A stretch of 18,668 nt of DNA from JBBQTQ01 sp038213135 (lineage in GTDB: Bacteria > Actinomycetota > Thermoleophilia > Gaiellales > Gaiellaceae), in contig JBBQTQ010000050.1 in NCBI GenBank assembly GCA_038213135.1, positions 1 to 18,668 on the forward strand, read 5' to 3'. This document shows, piece after piece, positions 5,108-11,623 of this stretch (position 1 is its first letter; each line of letters opens with the position of its first letter). The notes beneath the pieces were generated by a model. The model was not told the origin of the DNA and did no database searches. It saw only the letters and a program-made list of their open reading frames with translations. A program made the position numbers and the translations under genes.

Positions 5108-5470
5108 ATGGCCACCATCGCGGAAGTGCAGCGCGCCCGATCCAGCTTCGGTCTGGACGACTACGCGCGGGTCGCTGAACTAAAGGCGACCGTAACGATC
5201 GCCTACGGATTCCTCCGAGCGGCGTACGAGAAAATGGTCGCCGTCGAGCAGCTTGTCGAGGCGGAAAGGCTGAACGAACACGAGACGATCGGGGAGGACT
5301 CGGCTCTCGATCAGAAGCGCGGCGACGCGCTCACCGAGTTCGTCAACACCATGCGGGGAGTCGATTCCACGACGCTCATGTTCGCGGCCGAAGCGGCACG
5401 CGATCTCGGCGACGAGCTCGACCGGCGTCAGCACAAGATCGGGGACAGCCTGGACGGAGGCGATCAGTGA
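5108..5470 (+). CDS. unknown helical protein, first gene of the integrase operon
   Basis: A 120-residue acidic protein with no signal peptide or membrane segment. Three long helices are predicted: about 18-55 (including VAELKATVTIAYGFLRAAYE), 65-85 and 90-115 (FAAEAARDLGDELDRRQHK). The ATG at 5108 is chosen over the in-frame ATG at 4985 because a strong GGGAGGA ribosome site ends 4 bases before it, and because 4985 lies inside the promoter. Its stop overlaps the start of the next gene by one base, so translation is coupled through to the integrase. I do not recognise the family. Being co-expressed with the integrase, it may be a recombination accessory protein or unrelated cargo. Confidence 0.75.
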   Translation: MATIAEVQRARSSFGLDDYARVAELKATVTIAYGFLRAAYEKMVAVEQLVEAERLNEHETIGEDSALDQKRGDALTEFVNTMRGVDSTTLMFAAEAARDLGDELDRRQHKIGDSLDGGDQ

Positions 5471-5919
5471 TGGCTGTCGCGGTCGATCAGATGAAGCGCC
5501 TCCCGGAGGCAGAGCAGAAGGAACTCCAAGCCTTCGACGCGATCGCGTCGCGGGTGGCTACTGCTCCGACAGTCGCCGGAGGTCAGGGGCTCCGCGAGTC
5601 GGCGGGTCTGCTCACAGAGGCGGTTGAAGCCTTCGCCTTGGCTCGACTGGCCCTCGTCCGGGCTCTGCAGGACATCGCTGACAGTGCGTACATGCTCAAG
5701 AAAGAACCGCCTGTGATCGCGCCCCTCGCTGATGTGACCGGGGACGCCTGCTACGAGGCGGCTGCGTTCCTCATCGAGGCTGAGGGCAGCAGCTTCGAGT
5801 TCCCGAGCTGTGTTGCCGAGATGGCGAAGGTGCTGAGGCTCGTCGAGCTGACCATGACCCTCGAAGACGGCACACCGCCGACTGTTCTCTCCGGCAAGTC
5901 GAACGGAGGTGGTCGATGA
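5470..5919 (+). CDS. unknown helical protein, second gene of the integrase operon
   Basis: A 149-residue, mainly alpha-helical cytoplasmic protein. The ATG at 5470 shares its A with the TGA of the preceding gene and has GGAGG at 5456-5460 upstream; a GTG at 5467 is the only nearby alternative. Helices are predicted around residues 5-30, 40-72 (LLTEAVEAFALARLALVRAL) and 88-130. It has a hydrophobic helical content similar to the protein encoded just upstream, so the two could form a complex or be distant relatives. The stop overlaps the integrase start as ATGA. No family is recognised. Confidence 0.75.
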   Translation: MAVAVDQMKRLPEAEQKELQAFDAIASRVATAPTVAGGQGLRESAGLLTEAVEAFALARLALVRALQDIADSAYMLKKEPPVIAPLADVTGDACYEAAAFLIEAEGSSFEFPSCVAEMAKVLRLVELTMTLEDGTPPTVLSGKSNGGGR

Positions 5920-7271
5920 GCACCGAGACACCCCGGCGGACTCGCTCGAGCCGCTACCCGGGTGTGTACTACCGGGACGGCAAGACCGGCCGGCGCTACG
6001 AGATCTCGTTCAGCGACTCGGATGGCCGGCGCCGCTGGAAGGTCGTCGACGGCGGCGAGAAGGAAGCGCTCGCAGCGCTGGACGATGTGCGTACGCGGAA
6101 GCGGAAGGGCGAGCGCGTCGCGCCGACCAGGGTGACGCTCGGCGAGGTGTGGAAGCCATGGCTCGACGCGCAAGCGCAGCTGCGGCCACGCACACGGGAG
6201 CGGTACGACGTCGCGTTCCGCTGCCAGATCGTTCCGCGCCTCGGCAGGCTCCGTGTCTCCGAGATCACGGAGGACCACGTGGCTGCTCTGATCGCGGCGA
6301 TGCGGAAGGGGCTCACGATCGACCGGGACGACCGCGGCCGTCTCGTCGAGCGAGCCCGGACACGCCGTGTTCACGATGAGCAGGGGCGGCTGGTCGACAA
6401 GGAGCTCGGCGCCTTCTCGGGCTGGACGATCCGGGCGACGCTGACGCCGCTCTCCCGGCTGATGGCGTCCTGCGTCCGTCGCGGCATGGCCGCGGCGAAC
6501 CCGGTCGCCCGGCTCGAACGTGGGGAGCGTCCCACGGTGGGCCGGCGTGAGATGCGGATCCTCGAGCGGGACGAGCTCGACCGCCTGCTCAAAGCGGCAC
6601 CCGCCCTGTACCGGACGACGATCGCCACCGGGGCGTTCACCGGCCTCAGGCTCGGCGAGCTGCTCGGGCTCACCTGGGCCGACGTCGACTTCGAGAACGG
6701 CCTCGTCCGTGTCCGGAAGCAACTCGCAAGGGACGGGACCCGGGTGGAGCCGAAGACGCCGCAGGCGATCCGGGCCGTGGTGATGATGCCGGCGCTCGGC
6801 CGGCTGCTCCGCCAGCACAAGGAAGAGGCGTTCGCGCACGGGCGCGCGCACCCGCAGGACCTCGTGTTCGCCTCCTCGGCCGGGACACCGATGCACGCTC
6901 GGAACCTCGCCCGCCGTGGCCTCGAGAAGGCGATGGAGGCCGCCGGCCTGAACGAGCCTGGCAAGCCGAGCCTGCGGATGCACGACCTGAGGCACACGTT
7001 CGCGTCGCTGCTGATCGCGCAGGGCGCGGACGTCGTGTTCGTGTCACGGCAACTCGGGCATGCGAACCCGTCGATCACGCTAAGCGTGTACGCGCACCTG
7101 TTCGACCGGGCGCAGCACGCCGAGCGGACGAGCGCGCTGCTCGAGGCGGCGTTTGGAACGATCGTGGAAACCGCTACCGGCGACCAGCGGCTGTCAGCGG
7201 CCGACTCGGATGCGGCGCAGCACCCCGGAAACGTGGTTCCCATGCCGGGTCTGGCGGCCAGCGGCGACTAG
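5916..7271 (+). CDS. int: phage-type tyrosine integrase
   Basis: A 451-residue site-specific integrase, slightly longer than most (about 370-430). Residues about 12-60 look like the AP2-like arm-binding domain (YPGVYYRDGKTGRRYEI, then WKVVDGGEKEALAAL). Residues about 75-200 are the SAM-like core-binding domain, interrupted by a charged insertion at about 131-168. Residues about 215-410 are the catalytic domain. All active-site residues are visible: Arg245 (TGLRLGE), Lys280 (EPKTPQ), His356 and Arg359 (MHDLRHTF), His382 (LGHANP) and nucleophile Tyr392 (SVYAHL). It overlaps the upstream gene by ATGA with GGAGG ahead, and ends 15 bases before the tRNA-Ala fragment, its attachment site. It should catalyse integration and, with a directionality factor, excision of this element. 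Confidence 0.95.
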   Translation: MSTETPRRTRSSRYPGVYYRDGKTGRRYEISFSDSDGRRRWKVVDGGEKEALAALDDVRTRKRKGERVAPTRVTLGEVWKPWLDAQAQLRPRTRERYDVAFRCQIVPRLGRLRVSEITEDHVAALIAAMRKGLTIDRDDRGRLVERARTRRVHDEQGRLVDKELGAFSGWTIRATLTPLSRLMASCVRRGMAAANPVARLERGERPTVGRREMRILERDELDRLLKAAPALYRTTIATGAFTGLRLGELLGLTWADVDFENGLVRVRKQLARDGTRVEPKTPQAIRAVVMMPALGRLLRQHKEEAFAHGRAHPQDLVFASSAGTPMHARNLARRGLEKAMEAAGLNEPGKPSLRMHDLRHTFASLLIAQGADVVFVSRQLGHANPSITLSVYAHLFDRAQHAERTSALLEAAFGTIVETATGDQRLSAADSDAAQHPGNVVPMPGLAASGD

Positions 7272-7286
7272 CGGCTGACGCCCGGC

Positions 7287-7333
7287 TCGGCTTTGCAAGC
7301 CGGAGGTCGCCGGTTCGATCCCGGCACGCTCCA
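7287..7333 (+). other. attachment site: 3' fragment of tRNA-Ala(UGC)
   Basis: The anticodon stem (TCGGC/GCCGG), anticodon loop TTTGCAA with anticodon TGC (7294-7296), the T arm (GCCGG, TTCGATC, CCGGC at 7309-7325), the 3' acceptor strand ACGCTCC and discriminator A (7333) are all present. The D arm and the 5' acceptor strand (expected GGAGCGT) are missing; upstream is the integrase 3' end. This is therefore a duplicated tRNA 3' end, the att core at the right boundary, not a functional tRNA. The intact tRNA-Ala should sit at the other end of the element, outside the window. Confidence 0.88.
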
Positions 7334-7346
7334 TCGTGATCATTCC

Positions 7347-7658
7347 TCAGCGGTCGTCGAGCGGCGCGTAGTCGATCTCCAGGAAGGCTGCGACCTCCTT
7401 CAGCCACCGCTCCTCGACGAAGCGTGCGTGGGCGGGGTGGGCGTTGTATCCGTCGTACGCGGCCTGGTCGCTGAACTCCATCGAGATTCCGAAGCGAAAG
7501 TCGTTCTTGGGGCTGACCTCGGCGAGGATTTCGAACGCCTCGACGCCCTCGATCTCGGCGAGGAGCTCGGCGGCGCTGAGGAAGTCGCGCTCTGCGGTCG
7601 AGTCCGCGGGGTGGCGAAGCCTAAAGGCGACGGTGTGGCGGATGCGCCCGGACTGCAC
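7347..7658 (-). CDS. Dabb (stress-responsive alpha/beta barrel) domain protein
   Basis: A 103-residue protein of the dimeric Dabb barrel family. Recognisable features are the N-terminal RIRHTVAFRLR strand with its conserved His, a helical middle with FLSAAELLAEIEGVEAFEI, the FRFGISMEFSDQAAYDGYN segment, and the HPAHARFVEERWLKEV end typical of the family. Length is the usual 95-110. The exact role of most members is unknown; plant homologues are stress-induced or act as cyclases. The GTG start at 7658 is supported by TAGACT ending 6 bases upstream on the minus strand (leaderless). It is the first chromosomal gene beyond the attachment site and is divergent from the cupredoxin gene. Confidence 0.85.
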   Translation of the reverse strand: MQSGRIRHTVAFRLRHPADSTAERDFLSAAELLAEIEGVEAFEILAEVSPKNDFRFGISMEFSDQAAYDGYNAHPAHARFVEERWLKEVAAFLEIDYAPLDDR

Positions 7659-7664
7659 GCTGCG

Positions 7665-7670
7665 AGTCTA
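7665..7670 (-). promoter_or_regulatory. -10 hexamer of the Dabb gene
   Basis: TAGACT on the minus strand, then 6 bases, then the GTG start; no Shine-Dalgarno. No clear -35. Confidence 0.4.
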
Positions 7671-7732
7671 CGGCTCGTTCCTCGCCTGCGATTATGTTCT
7701 CTAACGAACAATTACGAAAGGAGCATCACTTC

Positions 7733-8083
7733 ATGAAACGACTCACCGTCGCCGTTCTCGCGCTCTGCCTCGGCCTCGCCGCGGCCGGGGTCGCGATCGG
7801 CGCGACGAGCCTGAAGATTGCGGCCTCGCCCAGCGCGCTGAAGTACAGCACGAGCAAGCTCAGCGCAGCCGCAGGCAGCGTCACGATCACGATGAGCAAC
7901 CCTTCGCCCTTGAGGCACAACGTCGCGATCAAGGGGAACGGCGTCAATGTGAAGGGCAAGACCGTCGGCAAGGGCGGGGTCTCGAAGGTCACCGTCACCC
8001 TGAAGAAGGGGACATATGAGTTCTATTGCACCTTGCTCGGCCACGAGGCCGCGGGCATGAAGGGCACGCTCGTCGTCCACTGA
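7733..8083 (+). CDS. exported cupredoxin (plastocyanin/azurin-like)
   Basis: A 116-residue secreted blue-copper-type protein. Residues 1-24 are a signal peptide (MKRLTVAVLALCLGLAAAGV). The mature part is a single small cupredoxin domain with the type-1 copper ligands in the expected order: His62 (PLRHNVAI), then Cys99, His104 and Met109 in the C-x4-H-x4-M loop CTLLGHEAAGM. Such proteins shuttle electrons outside the membrane. The ATG at 7733 is preferred over the in-frame ATG at 7694 because AAAGGAG lies 9 bases upstream and the signal peptide starts there. The gene stands alone and is followed by a strong hairpin. Confidence 0.88.
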   Translation: MKRLTVAVLALCLGLAAAGVAIGATSLKIAASPSALKYSTSKLSAAAGSVTITMSNPSPLRHNVAIKGNGVNVKGKTVGKGGVSKVTVTLKKGTYEFYCTLLGHEAAGMKGTLVVH

Positions 8084-8095
8084 GTTCGGGCGGTC

Positions 8096-8124
8096 GGCAG
8101 CGCCTCGCACGAGGAGGCGCTGCC
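8096..8124. terminator. strong hairpin between convergent genes
   Basis: GGCAGCGCCTC (8096-8106) and GAGGCGCTGCC (8114-8124) form a perfect 11-bp stem with a 7-base loop, between the cupredoxin stop and the stop of the opposite ANTAR gene. It can serve both strands. No T tract. Confidence 0.6.
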
Positions 8125-8129
8125 GGCGC

Positions 8130-8726
8130 TCAGCCCTTCGCGTCTGACGCGGGCGGCGGATGGAGCAACTGGTGGCTCTCGACGATCGCCTCGGCGACAT
8201 CGGCGAGCTTGCGCCCGCCGTGCTGGGAGTGGTCGCGCATCATCACGAACGCCTGGTCGGCGTTGACGCCGTGGCGGGCCATCAGGATCCCCTTCGCCTG
8301 CTCGATCAGCGCCCGGCGCCCGAACGCTCCCTGGAGGCTCTGGTACTCGGCGAAGCGCTGGAGCGTGACCTCGATCGCGCTCTGCAGGTCCTCGGGACTC
8401 GTGTCGACGATGTAGGCGAACACCCCTCGCTTGGCCGCCTCGCGCACGTAGCTCGGATCCTTGGCCGAGAGCAGTGCTATCACCGGGCAGCTCGCCTGGT
8501 GGACGATCTCCGAGATCAGCTCGAGGGCGTGCGTCGAGTCCAGCCCGAGCCCGACGAGAGCGACGTCCGGTTGCTCGCGAACCGTGGCCGGCCCGACGTG
8601 CTGTACCTCGATCTCGCGGGCGATCACCTCGTGCCCGAGCCCGGTGACGACGTCCGCCAGCAGCTCCAGGCGATCGCGCCGCTCGTTCGCGATGAGCACG
8701 CGAAGGTTCTGGCCCTCGGCTGCCAT
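8130..8726 (-). CDS. ANTAR-domain antiterminator with degenerate receiver domain
   Basis: A 198-residue regulator. Residues about 8-120 have the shape of a response-regulator receiver. Residues about 135-185 are an ANTAR RNA-binding domain (ALIEQAKGILMARHG, then AFVMMRDHSQHGGRKLADVA), which in known proteins binds twin hairpins in nascent RNA and prevents termination. The receiver is unusual. At the phosphoacceptor position there is Gly59 (PDVALVGLG) instead of Asp, and the conserved Lys near residue 107 is also missing (YIVDTS). Phosphorylation control is therefore unlikely. The ATG at 8726 is chosen over the longer frame (to 8783) because TAGCAT ends 7 bases upstream and the extension is Arg/Cys-rich and unlike the family. 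The targets are not evident here. Confidence 0.85.
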   Translation of the reverse strand: MAAEGQNLRVLIANERRDRLELLADVVTGLGHEVIAREIEVQHVGPATVREQPDVALVGLGLDSTHALELISEIVHQASCPVIALLSAKDPSYVREAAKRGVFAYIVDTSPEDLQSAIEVTLQRFAEYQSLQGAFGRRALIEQAKGILMARHGVNADQAFVMMRDHSQHGGRKLADVAEAIVESHQLLHPPPASDAKG

Positions 8727-8733
8727 TGGGGAG

Positions 8734-8739
8734 ATGCTA
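8734..8739 (-). promoter_or_regulatory. -10 hexamer of the ANTAR gene
   Basis: TAGCAT on the minus strand with 7 bases to the ATG at 8726; no ribosome site, so leaderless. No clear -35. Confidence 0.4.
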
Positions 8740-8920
8740 ATCCGTGCGCCGCAGCCACGGCTACACTGGAACCGACGCCACAACGACCGGCGTCACGCGT
8801 CATCCGGCGAGATCCCAAACCACGCGATCCGCTAAGAATCCGCCCTCAGCAGCGAGGCCGGAGCACTGTCGGCCCTAGCCCCCGGTCGGTGTCGTCGCTC
8901 TAGCGCGAGGAGGATCGAAG

Positions 8921-10036
8921 ATGACTACTGCCGAGCAGGTCCGGCCCGAGAAGCTCTCATTCGACACCGGGGGAAGCTTTCTGCGTGAGACCCGGCTCGA
9001 CGTGGAGCGCTATCTCCAGTCTCGCGGCGCTCGTTTACGCGCCCGCCTTCAGCTCTATACCAAGAGCGTCGTCTCCTTCGGCGTGCTGATCGGCTCCTGG
9101 GCCCTGCTCCTCTTCGGGGATCACGGAGCCCTCCAGTCGACGATCGGGCTCACGGGATTGACCGCCGGCGCCATCCTGCTCGGGTTCTGCGTCATGCACG
9201 ACGCGAACCACGGAGCCTACTTCCGGACGCGCCGCGCGAACCACCTGCTCGGCTGGACCGCGGACGTCTTCCTCGGCTTCGGCAGCTACGCCTGGCGCGT
9301 GAAGCACAACATCGCCCACCACACATATACGAACGTCGAGGGCTGGGACGACGACATCAACCAGACGCCGCTCGCGCGCTTCGCGCCCTCGCAGGAGGGT
9401 CGCCGCTACTACCGCTGGCAGCACTTCTACATCTGGGTGCTCTACGCGTTCCTCGTACTGCGCTGGCACGCAGGCAGCGACGTGCAGCCGTTCCTGCGCG
9501 GCCGGATCGGCGAGAGCCCGCTCCGCTTCCCGAGACGCTGGGATCTCGCCGGCATGCTCGGCGGCAAGGTGCTCTTCGCCGTCTGGGCGTTCGTCGTGCC
9601 GGCCTTCTTCTATCCCTGGTGGGTCGTCCTGGCGGTCTACGCCGGGGTGACGATGGCCACCGGTCTCGTCATGTCGGTCACCTTCCAGCTCGCGCACTGC
9701 GTCGAGGAGGCCCAGTTCGTGACCCCCGCGGAGCTCGCAGAGAGCAAGCGGGTCTGGGCGGTCCACGAGGTCGAGACCACCGTCGACTTCTGCCCCCGGA
9801 ATCCGTTCCTGACCTGGGTGCTCGGCGGGCTGAACTTCCAGATCGAGCACCACCTCTTCCCACGCGTGGCGCACACGCACTACCCGCGGATCGCCGCGAT
9901 CGTCCGGCGGAACGCCCTCCAGTACGGGATCCGGTACACCGCGCAGCCCTCGCTGCGGGCGGCGCTCGGCTCCCACGTCCGCCACCTGCGCGCGATGGGC
10001 CGCCTCGGCATTCCGGCCGAGATCGAGATGGGCTAG
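8921..10036 (+). CDS. membrane fatty-acid desaturase
   Basis: A 371-residue integral membrane di-iron desaturase, introducing double bonds into acyl chains of lipids or acyl-CoA with oxygen and an electron donor. The three histidine boxes are present: HDANH (93-97), HNIAHH (129-134) and QIEHH (307-311). The Gln in the third box is typical of the front-end/linoleoyl-CoA desaturase branch, although no fused cytochrome b5 is present. Hydrophobic segments lie at about 50-66, 75-92, 168-181, 216-256 and 298-305. The ATG has an excellent GAGGAGGA ribosome site 6 bases upstream (8907-8914). No ferredoxin or reductase gene is adjacent. It would adjust membrane fluidity; its position preference cannot be read from sequence. 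Confidence 0.93.
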   Translation: MTTAEQVRPEKLSFDTGGSFLRETRLDVERYLQSRGARLRARLQLYTKSVVSFGVLIGSWALLLFGDHGALQSTIGLTGLTAGAILLGFCVMHDANHGAYFRTRRANHLLGWTADVFLGFGSYAWRVKHNIAHHTYTNVEGWDDDINQTPLARFAPSQEGRRYYRWQHFYIWVLYAFLVLRWHAGSDVQPFLRGRIGESPLRFPRRWDLAGMLGGKVLFAVWAFVVPAFFYPWWVVLAVYAGVTMATGLVMSVTFQLAHCVEEAQFVTPAELAESKRVWAVHEVETTVDFCPRNPFLTWVLGGLNFQIEHHLFPRVAHTHYPRIAAIVRRNALQYGIRYTAQPSLRAALGSHVRHLRAMGRLGIPAEIEMG

Positions 10037-10167
10037 CTGCGACCTCTGAGGCTCGCGAGCGCGATCCCGCCGGCGACCTTCACCGAGCCGACCGCGAGCG
10101 AGGCGTTCAGCCGCTCGCCTTAGAACGCCCAACCCTCGATCAGGGCCAGGATCGGGATCGCCAGCGT
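10033..10167 (-). pseudogene. tail remnant of an EamA/DMT-type transporter gene
   Basis: The minus strand reads TLAIPILALIEGWAF, an in-frame TAA, then GERLNASLAVGSVKVAGG and IALA before a TAG. This follows the last two helices of EamA drug/metabolite transporters ('iP..A....w..LGE.l......G..lv..Gi.l'), with the stop exactly where the Leu before GE is expected. Only the C-terminal about 45 residues remain, so the gene is dead. It abuts the desaturase stop and is cut off on its other side by another remnant. Confidence 0.5.
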
Positions 10168-10268
10168 TTATCGACCGCAGCGGCACGATCGCCGACTACG
10201 CGCTGGGGCCGATCGGCAGGAAGTGGTTCGACGTCGGCGTGCGCCGGGCGCTGCGCGACTCGCCCTAG
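10161..10268 (+). pseudogene. tail remnant of a thioredoxin-like (TlpA/redoxin) gene
   Basis: The plus strand encodes about 35 residues up to a TAG, including FIDRSGTIADYALGPIG. This is the typical 'T-f-FIDr-G-I......GPi' segment near the end of TlpA/AhpC-TSA-type thiol-disulfide proteins. The catalytic CxxC part and any start codon are missing. The fragment begins exactly where the opposite transporter remnant ends, so a deletion or rearrangement has fused two broken genes. Its stop shares CTAG with the converging gene. Confidence 0.45.
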
Positions 10269-10996
10269 GCGGACGGTACGCGATCGGGGGCGACTCGGAA
10301 GGTCTGGAGGATGTGGTCCAGCACCGGCAGGTCGCGCAACCTCTGGGTCTGCATCTGGAGCACGACGACGTAGCGGCGGTCGGTGGGCGCGGCATAAACC
10401 TCCCAGAAGAACGTCCCGACTTGACCGCAGTTGGTCCAGCGCCGGTAGTAACCGACGAGGCCGCTTCTGGTGAACCGAGACTCACCGGACAACTCACAGC
10501 CCTCTCGGGTCCAGTCACCATCTCGAACCGCACTCTGGAGGCGCTGGAGAGCGCGCTCCGTCGTGAGTGCTGGAAGCTCGAGCTGAGCTGCGGCCGCGGT
10601 AGAGACCCCGATGAACGCTCGATCGACCTTCCAGTCGTCGTTCGCGGCGAACCGAGACGCCGCCGACAGGCCAGGGCCGACGCTCGTCCGCTTGCTTCGC
10701 CCCTGAAAGAGGGCTCCGAAGACACCCGCCTGCACGTATTCGCTGCGGGCGACCCAGGTTGACGGAACGCTCAGCGAGAGAACATCAGCCCGGTCGAGCA
10801 CTGTCTTGTAGACGATCGGGTGTTTGGCGCCCGGCGTCTTCGACTGCCCTCCACCGAGAAGACCCGAGAAGAGAGCGACGAGTGTGGCGACAGCGCCGAT
10901 GAAGCCGCCGATCGCCGTGAAGGCACCGATGCCGTGCTTGAAGTAGTCGAGGTTCGGGCGGCGCGCCCGCTGCTTCTCCTCGGTCGGATCTCCCAT
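10265..10996 (-). CDS. membrane-anchored protein with PsbP/DcrB-like outer domain, unknown role
   Basis: A 243-residue protein. A charged N-terminus (MGDPTEEKQRARRPNLDYF) is followed by one membrane segment at about 22-48 (GIGAFTAIGGFIGAVATLVA) and an extracytoplasmic domain. The domain begins with a strand pattern of 'LSLSVPSTWVARSE' and ends with RYVVVLQMQTQRLRDLPVL and then ILQTFRV. That order (start 'vP..W', end 'il.SF.v') resembles PsbP/DcrB/Mog1-type domains found in many actinobacterial surface proteins, but similarity is low and I give it as a suggestion. Two Cys (in EGCELS and TNCGQV) may form a disulfide. The gene is convergent with the redoxin remnant and divergent from the DUF1176 gene. 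Confidence 0.7.
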   Translation of the reverse strand: MGDPTEEKQRARRPNLDYFKHGIGAFTAIGGFIGAVATLVALFSGLLGGGQSKTPGAKHPIVYKTVLDRADVLSLSVPSTWVARSEYVQAGVFGALFQGRSKRTSVGPGLSAASRFAANDDWKVDRAFIGVSTAAAAQLELPALTTERALQRLQSAVRDGDWTREGCELSGESRFTRSGLVGYYRRWTNCGQVGTFFWEVYAAPTDRRYVVVLQMQTQRLRDLPVLDHILQTFRVAPDRVPSA

Positions 10997-11038
10997 CTGG
11001 CGCTAACGATGACAGGCCGGCGAGCGTAGGAATCCCGC

Positions 11039-11044
11039 TAGGCT
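11039..11044 (+). promoter_or_regulatory. -10 hexamer of the DUF1176-CapA-DUF3160 run
   Basis: TAGGCT with 6 bases to the GTG at 11051 and no ribosome site, so leaderless. TGACA at 11010-11014 is too far away to be its -35. Confidence 0.4.
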
Positions 11045-11050
11045 CCGGTC

Positions 11051-11623
11051 GTGCGCAGAGCGGGTCTCGCCTTCCTCGTCTTGACACTCGGCGTGACCGG
11101 AGCCGCCCTGGCCGCGAACAGCGGGCTGCCGGGCACCAAGACCAAGGCAGACCGGGCAGCTTGGCGCAAGATCCTGCACTGGCCGGCCCAGTGCGAGACG
11201 GACTGGAACACCGGCAGCTTCGGGTCCGGCATCGCCGTCTGGAGGACGCCGACCCCGAAGCTCTTCGTCCAGGTGACGTGCTACGTCGCGGCGTATCAGG
11301 CGACCTTCCACCTCTACCTCGTCGACGCGAACCGGCATGCGACGGGGCCGCTCGCGCTCACCACATACATCGATCCTGGTAGCGGCAAGCCGAAGGTCAC
11401 CCACGACACCCTGATCCTCGGCTCTGCCGGCTTCGACCCGAAGACGGGGATCTTCACGGTCGAGGACAAGGGTCGCGGGCTCGGCGACTGCGGCATCTAC
11501 ACCGTCGCGAAGCTGACGGGCGACAGGCTCGTGACGACCGAGGTGCGGGCCAGGCTCAAGTGCGACGGCAAGCCTCCGTACGACCCGACGCGGTGGCCGA
11601 AGCTGCCGATCCCCAAGCCCTAA
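11051..11623 (+). CDS. exported DUF1176-family protein
   Basis: A 190-residue secreted protein of the DUF1176 family. Residues 1-21 are a signal peptide (MRRAGLAFLVLTLGVTGAAL). The mature part shows the family's signatures: WPAQCETDW, LFVQVTCYVAAYQ, LTTYIDPGSGKPK, DPKTGIFTVEDKGRGLGDCG and a C-terminal KCDGKPP followed by RWPKLP. Four Cys (in AQCE, VTCY, GDCG and LKCD) probably form two disulfides. The biochemical role of the family is unknown. The GTG start is supported by a -10 hexamer 6 bases upstream. The gene overlaps the start of the CapA-like gene, so the three exported proteins up to 15017 are likely one transcription unit. Confidence 0.85.
   Translation: MRRAGLAFLVLTLGVTGAALAANSGLPGTKTKADRAAWRKILHWPAQCETDWNTGSFGSGIAVWRTPTPKLFVQVTCYVAAYQATFHLYLVDANRHATGPLALTTYIDPGSGKPKVTHDTLILGSAGFDPKTGIFTVEDKGRGLGDCGIYTVAKLTGDRLVTTEVRARLKCDGKPPYDPTRWPKLPIPKP

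Larger units (their letters stand above)
1..7333. mobile_element. right-hand part of an integrated element (tRNA-Ala attachment site)
   Basis: The segment ends in a 3' fragment of a tRNA-Ala gene directly after a phage-type tyrosine integrase, the classical arrangement of an element integrated into the 3' end of a tRNA gene. Its cargo fits: two tyrosine recombinases, an excisionase-like HTH protein, a small HTH regulator, a toxin-antitoxin pair, gene remnants and many short unknown genes. To the right, gene content changes to chromosomal families (Dabb, cupredoxin, ANTAR regulator, desaturase). The left end and the intact tRNA-Ala are outside the window, so whether this is a prophage remnant or an integrative plasmid/island cannot be decided. 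No capsid, portal, terminase or conjugation gene is visible. Confidence 0.7.

Noticed and set aside
7260..7333. complete tRNA-Ala gene
   Set aside because: No D arm and no 5' acceptor strand can be found upstream; the bases there are the end of the integrase gene.
7694..7732. Upstream ATG for the cupredoxin
   Set aside because: The ATG at 7733 has AAAGGAG at the right distance and begins a clean signal peptide; the longer start would bury it.
8762..8767. TACACT on the plus strand as desaturase promoter
   Set aside because: It is more than 150 bases from the gene and has no -35 partner.
9035..10186. 383-codon minus-strand frame opposite the desaturase
   Set aside because: Same GC-driven shadow; the plus strand has three intact histidine boxes and a strong ribosome site.
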